Source: Kwoniella botswanensis
Taxonomy: Eukaryota > Basidiomycota > Tremellomycetes > Tremellales > Cryptococcaceae
Reading direction: 5' to 3'
Length of the DNA: 64,000 nucleotides
NCBI RefSeq assembly: GCF_036426115.1
Contig: NC_088599.1
Coordinates: 11,802,001 to 11,866,000 of the forward strand
In this document: positions 12,163 through 23,979 of the stretch, piece by piece
Position numbering within the stretch: position 1 is the first letter of the stretch
How the letters are laid out: each line of letters opens with the position of its first letter
The notes under the pieces: generated by a model
The model's input: only the letters and a program-made list of their open reading frames with translations
The model's database searches: none
What the model was told of the DNA's origin: nothing
Position numbers and translations under genes: made by a program

Positions 12163-12498
12163 CGTCAATCAGATCGTGTTGGCGTGATTTGTTCAGAATA
12201 AGCAATTCGATTCTATTCAAGCTTGTCCTCGATTTCTTTTATCAACCCGATGTCACAGATATCAGACTCCTGGTAAGCTTTTTCTAAAGACGAAGAAAGA
12301 CGGCTTTCCCGTGTGGGTATAAAGCTGACTACGTGTTTACGGATTTTGCTAATATCCGGATTTGCCCTATCGGATTTGAGCGATAAGCAATTACCTGTTA
12401 TAAGTTCGGTCCCGTCCCTCCTCTTATCATCCATACAATGGCGCTGAATTGGGCAGCGCTCATCTCGTTTCATTTCATACTAAAGCATCGTCACGGCA
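12163..12498. promoter_or_regulatory. Divergent promoter of PUT1-type and DUF885 genes
   Basis: Only 336 nt separate the two start codons, so the two genes share regulatory DNA. The palindrome ATCCGGAT lies at 12354-12361, flanked by two further CGGAT half-sites. This matches hexamers in the OPT/regulator, GH127 and GH35 promoters and suggests common control. Confidence 0.5.
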
Positions 12499-14244
12499 AT
12501 GACTTCCTTGATCTCTTGGGTATCTGGGTACCGTCGCGTAACCACCACCAACCAAGTTGCTACGTCCGATGCTAAGTTCCAGTCAATATGGAAGCAAGAG
12601 TGGGCTTGGCGGCAAGAGCAGAAGTTGGAGGATGACGAGGACGACGAGGATTCTCTCAAAGCTTACCTTCCTCGCGTGGACGCCAAGACTCAGGCATCAC
12701 GACTAGCCTATTGGAACGACATCATCTCTCAACTCGACAAGATCGATTTGCAATCCCTATCCCCTGAAGAACAAGTTAATTATGGTGTTTACCGTGCTCA
12801 GATTGAGGTTTTCGTCAACAGCCAGAAATTCAAAGATTACGAGAAACCCCTCAATGCCGACTCGTCCTTCTGGGCGAATCATGCTTCAGCAGCACGAGCG
12901 ACGTTCCGAACCGCGAAGGATTATTCTGCTTATCTGGCTCAGCTACAAGAAGTCCCTCGGTATTTCAGTGAACAGATCGATAATATGCGAGCAGGGTACA
13001 AACGAGGTTTCACGCCCCCGAAAATCACTCTTGAAGGTCGTGACGGCTCTATCTCTTCTGTTGCTGACGCCAAATCTGCCGAAGAGACGATCTACTACGA
13101 GCCATTCAAGTCAATCCCCTCCGTCATTCCTACGGCTGAGCAGGACAAGCTTCGTGTCCAAGCTACGAAAGCGATCAACGAATTTGTTCTGCCCCCCTAC
13201 CGCAAGCTCCTCGCCTTCTTTCGAGACGAGTACTACCCCAACGCTCGTGAGACCCTTGCTGCCGAAGCCTTTCCAGATGGAAAAGCTTACTTCGCTGCGA
13301 AGATCAAAGAGTACACCACTCTCGACTCAAATCCCGAGACTATCCACAAGATCGGCATCGACGAGATGGCCCGGATTCGCTCCGAAATGCTTGACACCAT
13401 CGCAGAATCCGGGTACAAAGGTGATTTTCAATCCTTTCTCAATTTTCTGCGCACCGACCCTCAATTCTACGCCAAAACTGCTGAACAGCTTCTGCACCAA
13501 GCTGCCTGGATAGCGAAGGAGTTCGACGGTGTCTCAGCGAAGTATTTTGGTCGACTGCCAAGACAACGTTTCGCCATCAAGCCGGTGCCTCTCGATCAGG
13601 CGCCATACTACACATCCGGTCGAGGTGGGCCAGGTGTCTATCTCGTCAACACTTATGACCTGCCATCTCGAGCCCTGTACTCACTCCCGGCTTTGACTCT
13701 TCACGAATCGGCCCCTGGTCACGCATTTCAAATGCCTCTCGCGCTCGAACATGATCATCTCCCTCCGTTCCGCAAGGCATATATCTCCGCGTATGGTGAG
13801 GGTTGGGCTTTGTACTGCGAATACTTGGGTAAGGAGATGGGTATCTATCATACACCTTACGATGTGTTCGGCATGTTGAGCTACCAGGCTTGGCGCGCGG
13901 CTCGACTGGTGGTGGACACTGGGATTCACTCGCTTGGCTGGACACGAAATCAAGCTCAGGCTTATCTACGTGACAACACCGCTCTGTCAGCCCACGAGAT
14001 CGAAACCGAAGTTGACAGATATATCGCTTGGCCCGGTCAATCTCTTTCTTACTACCTGGGTGAACTATCGATTCTCAAATGTCGACGGAAGGCCGAAGAA
14101 GCACTTGGTGAAAAGTTCAATATCCGGGCTTTCCACGATACAGTCCTTGAAACTGGCTCGATCCCTCTCCCACTTCTGGAGAAGCATATCGATGAGTTCA
14201 TTGCTGGCGGTGGAGCTGGACCGTATCCCGAGGAAGAGAAGTGA
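12499..14244 (+). CDS. DUF885 family protein, putative zinc-dependent peptidase
   Basis: Intronless gene of 581 residues, unlike all its neighbours. The protein belongs to the DUF885 family (distantly gluzincin-like). The family's HExxxGH-type motif appears as TLHESAPGHAFQ at about residues 397-408, followed about 30 residues later by AYGEGWALYCEYLGKEMG, where the Glu would be a further metal ligand. GRGGPGVYLVNTYD lies just upstream, as in the family. There is no signal peptide or membrane helix, so it should act in the cytosol. Family members studied in bacteria include peptidases, but substrates of fungal members are largely unknown, so peptidase activity is an inference. It is transcribed divergently from the proline-dehydrogenase gene. 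The lack of introns in an intron-rich genome could mean retroposition or bacterial transfer. Confidence 0.85.
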   Translation: MTSLISWVSGYRRVTTTNQVATSDAKFQSIWKQEWAWRQEQKLEDDEDDEDSLKAYLPRVDAKTQASRLAYWNDIISQLDKIDLQSLSPEEQVNYGVYRAQIEVFVNSQKFKDYEKPLNADSSFWANHASAARATFRTAKDYSAYLAQLQEVPRYFSEQIDNMRAGYKRGFTPPKITLEGRDGSISSVADAKSAEETIYYEPFKSIPSVIPTAEQDKLRVQATKAINEFVLPPYRKLLAFFRDEYYPNARETLAAEAFPDGKAYFAAKIKEYTTLDSNPETIHKIGIDEMARIRSEMLDTIAESGYKGDFQSFLNFLRTDPQFYAKTAEQLLHQAAWIAKEFDGVSAKYFGRLPRQRFAIKPVPLDQAPYYTSGRGGPGVYLVNTYDLPSRALYSLPALTLHESAPGHAFQMPLALEHDHLPPFRKAYISAYGEGWALYCEYLGKEMGIYHTPYDVFGMLSYQAWRAARLVVDTGIHSLGWTRNQAQAYLRDNTALSAHEIETEVDRYIAWPGQSLSYYLGELSILKCRRKAEEALGEKFNIRAFHDTVLETGSIPLPLLEKHIDEFIAGGGAGPYPEEEK

Positions 14245-14885
14245 GGTGAGGAGATTATTAGGCTGAATGATGTGAGATCGTGTCAAACTTAAATTGAAGA
14301 ATTTATAGGGCATTAGCATCTGTGATTGTTATCTATGATTTGCAATGAATACATTATTGACCGATGCTGGCACTGGATGTATTGGGGCAGATACGGATCG
14401 TCATACGAGCTCGATCCTATGCTCAAAGCTTGATACAGAATAGGAAACCGCTTCTGACATGATTATGACAGATGCTTTTGATTCACCATCACGCCATGTG
14501 TCAACCTCGTCAGCGTACAGCTATCTTTTGGAGGCACTCTGTCCCAATGAGCACTGATCCGCTCCAATTAAATCTTCTCAATGAGGGTGACAGTCCAGCT
14601 TACGACTGATTAGGTAAGTGATACGAATACGTAATCCATGCAAATCGCTGTGCACATACAGGTTGAAAGTGTCTCTACAAACACCATATCCCGGATTTAT
14701 TCATTTTCCGCTTTTCCGCCTGGTGATATCCTGGATACCAAGACTACACGAATGTATAAGAAGCCATGTCAGCTTGTTGTCTAAGATGTTGAAATGTCAA
14801 GTGCATAACGATGGGCAGTCTTATCTCCGTATCAGTCACGTCTTCAACTCCACAGCTCATCGAAGAGCTCGATAACTCCAGTTCG
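14245..14885. promoter_or_regulatory. Upstream region of the GH127 gene
   Basis: A 641-nt spacer between two same-strand genes with no supported ORF. CCGGAT lies at 14691-14696, about 190 nt upstream of the GH127 start codon. Confidence 0.45.
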
Positions 14886-17340
14886 ATGCCTTACGAGCGA
14901 CCTCATCCTCAAGAGACGTTCCATCAAACTTGTGAGCAGTGACTTGCGCCGATACATACCTACTGTGCGGGGATACCACTGCTGACTCAATGGTGTTTCA
15001 TGGTGTGTTTCAGCGATCGCCAGGGATTCGTTCTATGGCAGGATCCAAGCCATTTATTCGGAACGGGTGCTCAAGACGCAGCTTGAACAGTTGCGACAGC
15101 AAGGCAGTTACGAGGCATTCAAACTTGGTTGGCACCCTAAATACGATATTCACAAGGTTCAAGGCGGGAAATGTACGGTGAGCGTCCCCTAAATTGCATT
15201 TCTCAGGATCTCGAGTGAGTGCTATCGTTCTGACAGGATTGCTAGGTCGAAAGTCCTCCTACTCTGTTCTGGGATTCGGATGTTGGTAAATGGTAAGTTC
15301 TGTCAGCTCGGAAAGCACATATGTGACAGGTACCAGCCTGATATGTGACTCAGGATCGAAGCAGCTTGTTATTTCCTCGGCACTCCCGATGGGGAACGAT
15401 CCCCGCACACCCCCGAGTTTGTCTCAGCCATCGACGAACTGATCACCATGATGGGCAAAGCCCAAAGACCGGATGGGTATCTTGGTACTTACTTCACTGT
15501 TGTGGACAAAGCGGGAAGACTGAAAAATCTCAGGGATATGCATGAGATGTGTAAGATTCTACACCCGTCTAATTAGGTGTCATATAAAAGTAGCATGATA
15601 GGGCCTGACATACAAAATGATAGACAATTGCGGCCATCTGCTCGAGGCGGCTTTAGCCCACCACCGATGGTCTGGAAACCGGAAGTTTCTTAATATTATG
15701 CTCAAGGTGAGCCCACTCTTGTCATCAATACGATCTCTGGACATTTTGTCACTGGTATCTACCCACTGAAGAGTTACAACACTAACGGCTATGATGACAA
15801 TTCTCAGTATATCGACCTCTTAATGAAGACCTTTGGTCCCGGAAAGCATCAGCTTCATGGCTACCCAGGTCATCCAGAGCTGGAGCTTGCTGTATTGCGA
15901 CTTTACAGCGAAACTCGAGACCCTCGTCATTACGCTTTTGGTTGTTACCTTGTTGCTACTCGCGGTAAACGCGAACCTTCGTTAGGGGGAAAACCTTTTT
16001 TTGTCTGGGAGGCTGAACAACGCAACGATTCCTTCTTTCACGCTACGATGGCCTCAATCGATGATGGACGATATCACCAGTGGCACGCCCCGCTCGGGGA
16101 GCAAAATACAATTCTGGGACACTCTGTTAGGGCGTTGTACCTCCTCGCTGCTGCTTCCGATCTTGATGGGAAGTTACTCGAAGATGCCAAGAGGCTGTGG
16201 TCTGACTGCGTGGATAACAAGATGTATGTCACCGGTGGCATTGGCAGTATTCCCGATATCGAAGGTTTCTCCGAGATTCCTCACTTCCTGCCCAACGGTC
16301 ATGACGAGGGAGGATGTTATGCCGAAACATGCGCTAGTATCGCCTGTATGATGATTTGCGAGCGATTGCTCAGTCACGGGCCGAGTGTGAAGGCGAGGGA
16401 CGTCATGGAGAAATGCTTGTTGAACAACGTATTGGGTGGAGCTAGTCTTGACGGGAAGCAGTTTTACTATGATAATAAGTTAGCGACGTGTGGGGAGGAG
16501 AATGCGGACAGGTCGGATTGGTTTGAGGTATGTTGTTGTCCGCCGAATCTCACCAGGACAATGGGCTTGTTGGGAGGTTATATGTGGTCGGTCAAGACGA
16601 AGGGAAAGGTAATATCTTTGGATGTCTATCTCTATATATCGGGTAAGCGGACTGTGAAGCTTCCAAACGGAGAGATCGCGGTGTTGGAGATGGAGACCGA
16701 AATGCCTTGGAATGGGAAAACAACTTTGCGAGTTCAAGCACCAGTGGGATACGAATGGATCATACGAATTCCGAAGCCAGAGTATGCTATCAATTTTAGG
16801 ATATCACCTGAAAGCTTGGAACGGACGATCGATGCAGGAAGTTACGACGCTCTGTCGCTTCCTGCTCAGAGTACCATCTCCATCACTTTCGATATGCCTG
16901 TGCGCCTGCTCGCTCCTCACTCTGCTACTCATCAGGACACCATCGCCATCGCCCGGGGTCCAATTATCTACACCGCCGAGTCTTACGATAACAGTAGTCT
17001 GGAAGGTGAATACCGCCATTTTGAAGGAATTGGTCTGCTTGAAACGACCACTTTCGAGGAGATACCAATGGAGATCGGAAACATCCCTATGATCGGACTC
17101 ATTTCACACCAAAATGTTCACGCGAAGAAACTCATAGGTAGGAAAGAGATTGGGTCCATGACTGTCATCAGTGGGGAGAAGAAGTGGATCGAGAAGGAGG
17201 TAAAGTTAAAACTGGTTCCATTCTTCGCCAGGTCCAACAGGGATTCAGGTGGTAGGCTACGGACTATGTTCCCCAGAGTGGCTTTTAGTGATATTGAGTG
17301 GATGAAAACTCCAGCAGAAGATCAAGTGCATCAATCATGA
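14886..17340 (+). CDS. GH127 family beta-L-arabinofuranosidase-type enzyme (DUF1680)
   Basis: Retaining glycosidase expected to release L-arabinofuranose from beta-linked arabino-oligosaccharides such as those on hydroxyproline. Six exons (14886-14931, 15014-15177, 15246-15292, 15354-15550, 15624-15706, 15808-17340) give 689 residues. Family landmarks are LFWDSDVGKWIEAACY, YNCGHLLEAALAHHR, ELAVLRLYSETRDPRH, YVTGGIGS followed by IEGF, then CYAETCAS and EVCCCPPNLTRT. In the characterised Bifidobacterium enzyme HypBA1 a zinc-bound cysteine is the nucleophile, with ligands in an E-x-C motif and a Cys-Cys pair. Those positions match Glu/Cys of AETC and the Cys pair of CCCPP, and the acid/base Glu matches IEGF. 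No signal peptide is visible, so a cytosolic enzyme acting on imported substrate is likely. The start was chosen because the first exon joins in frame. Related GH127 activities cannot be excluded. Confidence 0.9.
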
Positions 17341-19069
17341 TCAGCGATTTCAGATCATGAAAGGCCCCGAAACTAAGTCATTCCGTATTTCACGTGATTC
17401 ATGTATTCGATGTCGGAAGGTAGCCGTGTGCTGCTTTTACCAGGATTCGAAGGCATTCATGAGATCTGAAGTGTTCGTCCTCAACCTGACCATACAGAAT
17501 CTGATCATTATGAAGAGACGAGGAAGACGGCGAAATTGCGCTGCATACACCTGAGATATCTGTACTTGAATTGATTCCTCTTCTGCGACCGCAATCTTGA
17601 GCTTTGAAATGATAAATCCCCAACGAGGCCTCTCCAAAATTGTCCGAAAGAACGTATGGAGAACACCATGTCAGCGATGGATCCAACCGTCAATTTTCGA
17701 TTTGTATTGACATATGCCCATAGTGTAGTATGCAAAAAGCCCTTGCCGAATTGGGTCTGATGAGCCCCCGCTAATGCCCCACTGTGCAGAAGCTCACATA
17801 TACAAGGTCTCGATACCTTTCTTCGAACATCCTATGCCTTCGCTGCGCTCCCATACATCCTGAGCACCCGAGCCTGAGCGTGGACAACACATCAGAAAGT
17901 CTATTCACTGTGGCTGGACATGGTCAACGGACAATACTCTACCAACGTTGACAGTTGTTAGGAGCGCAAAGCGAAACTGCAGGCGAAATTCCTTGTGATG
18001 GATCAAAGGCAGCATTACTCTCGTCTGGCGATTGGTATGTGAACGCAAGTCAAGCTATCGGGGCTCTTGTAGAATCGTGGATGCGTGCCATCCTGCTTGC
18101 TAGACGGTATGATAATCGATAATCGGCATATCTTCAGAAGTGCGACAGATGCTGTATTGTAGATTATCGATCACCCAAAAGCTCAGAATTCCTTTTTCTG
18201 GGAGAAGAGGAGGCGTCGTTTGAAACAAGGTCCAATAAGGGCTGTCCCTTTTTCGATTCATGGCATTCTATTAAGCTTCTTGGGCGTGAAAAGTGATGGA
18301 CATTTCTGGCACCATTTACTTGACCATTAGGCTCGCTCATTTCCTTTATCTTACTTCGACAAAGACACAAGCACAGACGATGAAACATAAGGACAGACGA
18401 TGAAACAGAGGGGTAAGACGGTCATGGAACTCTGAGTGCGAGCCATTCCATAGAGATGCCGGAGATGATGAGACATTGAGCGCCATCGGATGGAGGACGG
18501 GTCATAGGTCAAAACGATTGCACGTTTGCTCTCCCGGCAGGGTTTGAGTAAAATTAGCAGAATGACCCAAACCTGTGCTTGTGCCACCTTGGGATCGTCG
18601 CTGTCGATGATCATAGTGAACGCCATGAACCAATGGAAGATTATCTCACGGATCTAGAAGCACCACACGTAAGGTAGACTGATAGCTCTTCCCGTGCCTC
18701 ATGAGACTCGACATGAATGTTAGTACCAAAAGATTTGGCTACAAGTGTCATGGAATGATCAAGAACAGCCCTCGACTGAGGAACTGTCTGCTGCTCACTC
18801 AGATCAGGGTGCGGAATGATGCGAAAATGCTCCAGTTGGGTTTGAGTACAAATTGAATACTGTGCAGCTCAGTGACAAGATCCGAGAGCCTTATGAAAAT
18901 GTTTCACCTCAACCAATCTACCTCAACACCCTCAGCTCAACTCATCTATTGCCATACTTCAAAGTCTCAACGACGACCCGAACCAGAGATGAATAAATGG
19001 AACACCATCAAGCTGATCAACTCGATACATAGTTGGGGCAGAACAGCCCTCGCTTCCCATACAAATCTT
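17341..19069. other. 1.7-kb gene-free convergent region
   Basis: This lies between the 3' ends of the GH127 and GH35 genes. Open frames of 60-100 codons exist on both strands, but none has a domain, a signal peptide or a consistent set of splice sites. No CCGGAT/ATCCGG hexamer was found here, in contrast to the promoters of the block. No repeat or mobile element was recognised. The unusual length could reflect a lost gene or an unrecognised non-coding transcript. Confidence 0.4.
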
Positions 19070-22000
19070 TCAGGTCTGTGACTGGAATACTTCTTCCCAA
19101 CTTGGACTGTCGACATTCATCTCCCTCAGCTCCAGACAAGTTGTAGTGACGACCTTGTCCATCTCTAATATCAGCCCTTCGATGAATCTCTCGGGATCTG
19201 CTGATACATCGTACCCGAAAAGGGAGATTGCTATCGTATTGTTCCCTTGGGATAAAATGCCCGGTGGGATGGGAAAGCGATATTGAGGTCCTAGTACAGA
19301 AAGCCATCTCCGAATCAGCTCGACTAGGAAGCGGAAAGGAGAAATGGAAGTCTCGTACTTACCAAGATCACCGTAGAATCGCCCAAGCTGCCATCCATTT
19401 ACAAAGAGGTGACCCCTGACTGGCGAAAGAATTCTCGGGAAAACAAAACTGAAAGATGTCATTAGCCGAGTCCCATAAAAGTGACCACCTCATGGCCTGC
19501 TGCTGATGGTCTTTTCGGACGCGCTAGCAGAGGCAATCACCTACGAATAATGTTGATCCAGGCCTTCTGGATAGTCAACTGCAATCCTTCCCCTCCACCA
19601 ACCTATTCCAGCCCCATTACCTCTTATCTCGTCCAAGTCTGCTGTGACCTGGTTTTCCTCGTGGAGGTGCTGATTTTCCCATCCTTCATCGTTATATCCA
19701 GGCAAGTTCCAGCCTTTCCGCTCCCCGTATAGACCGCCAACATTGAAAACCCCTCTGACCTTGTCTGGAAACTGATCCCATCCACCCATATTACCTTGAA
19801 TCTTCCATTCGATAGCTGAGGTATTGCCTCCCAATAGTGAGTACCCTCTTATACCTCGAGGTGCTGAAATCGACTCTGCAGTGCCTGTGTATGCTCCTGC
19901 TTCTTCCAATGGGGCTGGATCTATCACTATAGTCTGTCGAACGTGTGGGCGGTGTTTTCAGATCAGCATTTTGATCATTCCATTAAGAGTTTCAATGATG
20001 CCCCAACAAGAGGAAAACGATATCTCAAGGAAAGCGTCAAGAGAGATATGAACTGACAACAACATTCTTCCTCCCTCGTCGTATCACATCGTGCGGCATT
20101 GGTAGCGTCAAGTTGACTTCTTGCTCCCCTGTGCCAACGTCAGCTATCCCGCTGCCCAAGTAGACTCCGTTCAACTGGAGCATGATGAACATAACAAACG
20201 TCAGAGGTTAGTTTCAATCTTCTCAAAGAAGGGGTCGAAAATTAGAAGCAAAGCAGCTCGAACAGCTCACCCAAAATGTTCCAACGCCCCCCGGTCCAGA
20301 AATTAGACTGACTTTCAGAGCCATTTCCTTTCGCTCTCTGGGCTCCAGCTGTTTCATCATTTCATCTACACCCGGGAATTCTCCCCTAAACATCAGACTG
20401 CCCACCCCGTATTGGTATTCCGTCCCATATAAAACATATTCCCCTCCAAACCCTGCTTGTTTACCATAAGGCTGAAAAGGATTTTTTGTGACCTTCTTGT
20501 CCGCACTCTTCCACGTCGAATCATCGAAGCTCGCTTCAACCTCAGGAAGGCCATCTCTATACTTCCATTCCTGTATCCTCTGCTCGGTTTGCTGAAAGAC
20601 AAGCTTTGTATCAGGACCAGGAAGAACTGCTGACCATTTCCCTTCACGAACATTGGTCAATCGGTGTCGCTCGAAGTTGAGAGTCTGGTTGTTCCAACTT
20701 ATGGTCTTATATTTCGGATCACACGTGATGTTGACCAGTGTGGTAGCGTTCAAATCCCCGTGAAGAGAGAGGCTCGTGTTTGACAAGGATTTGGCAGAGC
20801 GAAGGAAGTATCTGCGAATATTTGTGTCCAGCAGATGCCATGAGCAATAATTTCAGTTGGTATCGGGCTAAATGTCTTCAGAACTCACGGTCCAAGTACT
20901 AAAACACTTTCAGTATGACCAAAACCGTAGAATGCACCATAAGGCTCCTGGTGTTCGGGTTCCACAACCGCTTCCCAGGCCCAGGAGACCTCTTTCGAAT
21001 CCAGAAGTATCACCTCCACCTTCCTCCTGCCCCCAAAAATGCTCACTAGATCCCTTGCCCCCTGCCCAACTTGGAACTTCAGGACCGTCCTCTCCTCATC
21101 AGTCTCCTCCTTCACGTTGCATGTATTGTCTGTGGCAATGCTCAAACGCTGGTGAGGCGGAAAAGCTAGTCGGTGTTCCTCATCCTGAGGAGCGTACAGG
21201 ACCAATATGTCGGTGTTACCTATCGTGGTAGAAGTGAAAATCGATGCTGACGTGTGAAGGATACAAGTCTTGCCCCAGCAATAATTGGAAGAGAGAATCC
21301 TTGAATCCTACTTGACCGCAATCCCCGCGATTAAAGATAGCGACAGTCAACCAAAGGCCGGAGTCATTCGAACCAAAGACCGTGGAGGAGGATGTCATAT
21401 CACTTACCCTTCCATTGAGGTAAACGGGCAGGTCAACCTTCCCTACCTCATCTTGGACCGTAAGGGAATGTCGGCTCTTCTCTCTAGAAGTACTATCTAT
21501 ATGCCTAGCTACGTAGAACGTGCCTTGCGTATCGGGGTTGACGAGTTTATCAACATGCAAGGTACCGTATTCGAGTGTAGAGACCGGATAAGTCTTTGGC
21601 AGATCTCGAGACGAGCGAACAAAGTGTGAGATCGACTGTAAAGACCATTAGAATTCATCCACTCAAGAATACACACATCCCGAATACACGATGGCAAAGA
21701 GGAGGCAGGGGGAAATGTCTCGTATTCTCGCGGTTTTCACTTTCAGAATCCTACGGTCCGTAACCCTTCGAAACGACAAAAGACTAACCTTCAGTTCATA
21801 GTACTTATCCTTTAACGACCTATCCTCACTTATAGGTGCCCAGTAATCATAGGATGTTATGCCAACTTCCAATGCACTCAGATTAGCGTGATCGGATGTG
21901 AGTCTCGAAGCCTGCGAGGAGCTGAGCAGAGAAGCAAGATAGGTAACACTTACCTGGAAAAGCTGAATGACCGTAGTTCACACCTCCGTAAACCATATAG

Positions 22001-23979
22001 ATATTGTGCAGCTTGATACCTTTGATCCAAGTGCGCAAGATCCTCAGTCAGCTTAGCCTTCCACAGAGCGGTATGTCCCGGATCAGACTTTGAAAGATTG
22101 CTACGAGCGCTGGGTAGCAAGAGATAAAGCATCTTACCATTGGCGAGATTATTTAGGTAGAATACCCTCTCAAAATCCGAATCATACGAGGTCAAGCATT
22201 GTTGGTAGCCCTTTGTATTTATCAATGGTATCCATCCGGCTTGCATCTCAGGCTATAAGGGCTAGATGAGCAACGAATTCACCCAGATAAAGGACAAAAT
22301 GTTACAGTCGTACGACAAGGATATTTGGTACAGTAACAGAGTGAAAAGACACCACGAAACAAAGACGATACTCACAATGTAGTATGGGGTTCCGACTTTA
22401 CCGGACGTACTCTCCATATACTAATGCGCATTTGATTGAAGGATTAGCCTCCTCGTTATTTATATGTCCTCGCCGTCTCAAGGGGCTTGTTGATTCGATT
22501 AGACACACCTCTCGATACTGCCTGACGGGATTCCATTCTCCGATTTTGGAACACTCTCGAACGGCTGGGTAGCTGTCCAGACCATCTATACAAAGTACGT
22601 CCCAGTAGTTGATCATCATCAGCATGGGACAATATGTAAATCTGCGTCGAGGTCAATTGACTTGAAGGAAGGGAGATACTGACATATATCAACTGCACTT
22701 GGTCCTTCGAATAATCGTTTCTTAGGTGCGACCTATATTTTATACTGTCGGCGCAAGTCTCAAACAATGATCACATATAACACTGCTGTGGTCACATATC
22801 AGATTCGCTCACATCATTAAAAGTCAAGGGCACAACAATCCCCACATCCCTCATCGTCTTCTCCAAATGACCAATATGTGCCAGATCGAGTGTTCCTTCG
22901 TCATCCAGGACATACTCTGCAGTATTCGACATTATCAAGAACCCTTAGTTAGCAATCACATCCGGTCTTGTCGTTTCACCGACGAAAGCTGTAGGGTGGG
23001 AGAGTGAACTTGCCATTCTCGATTTGCACACCAATGATAGACCCATTGTTGGTGATTTGATGCTTGGCAAAGATCTCCCCTACCGCCAGCCAGTAGTCGA
23101 GGTACGCTTCGGTATAAACCGTATCATTTGTTCGCAACTTGACATCGGGGGAAGATGCGACCCATGCAGGTATACCTCCTCCTGTTACCTCGGCGTTCTA
23201 TGGGTGGTCCAACTTTTGGTGAGCATTCGGTCTCAATAGTCGTACATGGGAATACTGAATGCAATTAATGCACGAATGCCATGTGTCGCCAGAGTCGCGG
23301 GGAAAATCTGACAACTGACAATATATGGTCCTGGTCTAGCAACGACCCATAGCCCCACCTCCCTCGCCATCATTAAAAAAGGCTCGAATCCTTTCCAACC
23401 CTCGAAGTCCAGTACCCCTTGCGAAGGATTATTGAGGCCCCAGAAGGTGTAAATAGATATTGAGTTGAAGCCTAAGGCTTTGATACGTTGGAGGAGATCG
23501 AGGTGGAGTTGAGGATTTGGAGCGCGCCATGCTGTGGGTAGAACGGTTTGGGTATGTCAGCTAGTTGCAGATCTGTACAAGGACGCAGAAGGAAGAGGAG
23601 GTCGCTAAAATCATGCAAAGAAACGATGAGACCACTGACGATGGATCTCCCCACCCCAGAGAACCACCCTCTGCCCGCGGATGAACAAACTATATCCATC
23701 CCACTGAATGTCGTCCGTCAAGCCTGTAGATCTAATTGCGGAAGAAGGCACAAAGGTATGATTGTCCCAAAACAGTTGAGGACTTCGTGAGAGTGTTGAT
23801 CCATTCCAAGGCTGGAAGTGATACAAAGTGTAGCATAGAGCGACAATAATGAGGGAAACCCGTTGAGCAAGCCGGGGAAACAATGGTCGATAGGATCGAA
23901 TGCGAGAGAGATCCGGGCCTTTCGGCGGGAGAGAGGCATCCTGAGAGATTAACTCCTTGCCCATGATAGAACTGCCCAT
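19070..23979 (-). CDS. GH35 beta-galactosidase, N-terminal membrane anchor
   Basis: Retaining beta-galactosidase of glycoside hydrolase family 35. The gene is broken into many small exons (roughly sixteen) and I place the start at the first in-frame ATG. The N-terminus is a basic stretch followed by one hydrophobic segment (RVSLIIVALCYTLYHF), a type II signal anchor that would leave the catalytic part outside the plasma membrane or in the secretory lumen. Catalytic-domain landmarks in order are QWDGYSLFIRG, WGGEIHPWRAPNP, KALGFNSISIYTFWGLNNP, ARPGPYI, NAEVTGGGIPAW, QIENEY and YMVYGGVNYGH then TSYDYWAPISE. The middle and C-terminal beta-sandwich domains follow, including FVNGWQLGRFYGDLGPQYRFPIPPG split over two exons. 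The exon carrying QIEN ends in a GC donor. It would remove galactose from galactans or arabinogalactan side chains outside the cell. It is transcribed towards the GH127 gene. Exact edges of several middle exons are approximate. Confidence 0.9.

Noticed and set aside
17399-18626. Several minus-strand frames of 60-95 codons in the GH127-GH35 gap
   Set aside because: No start context, no domain and no way to splice them into one protein with canonical sites.
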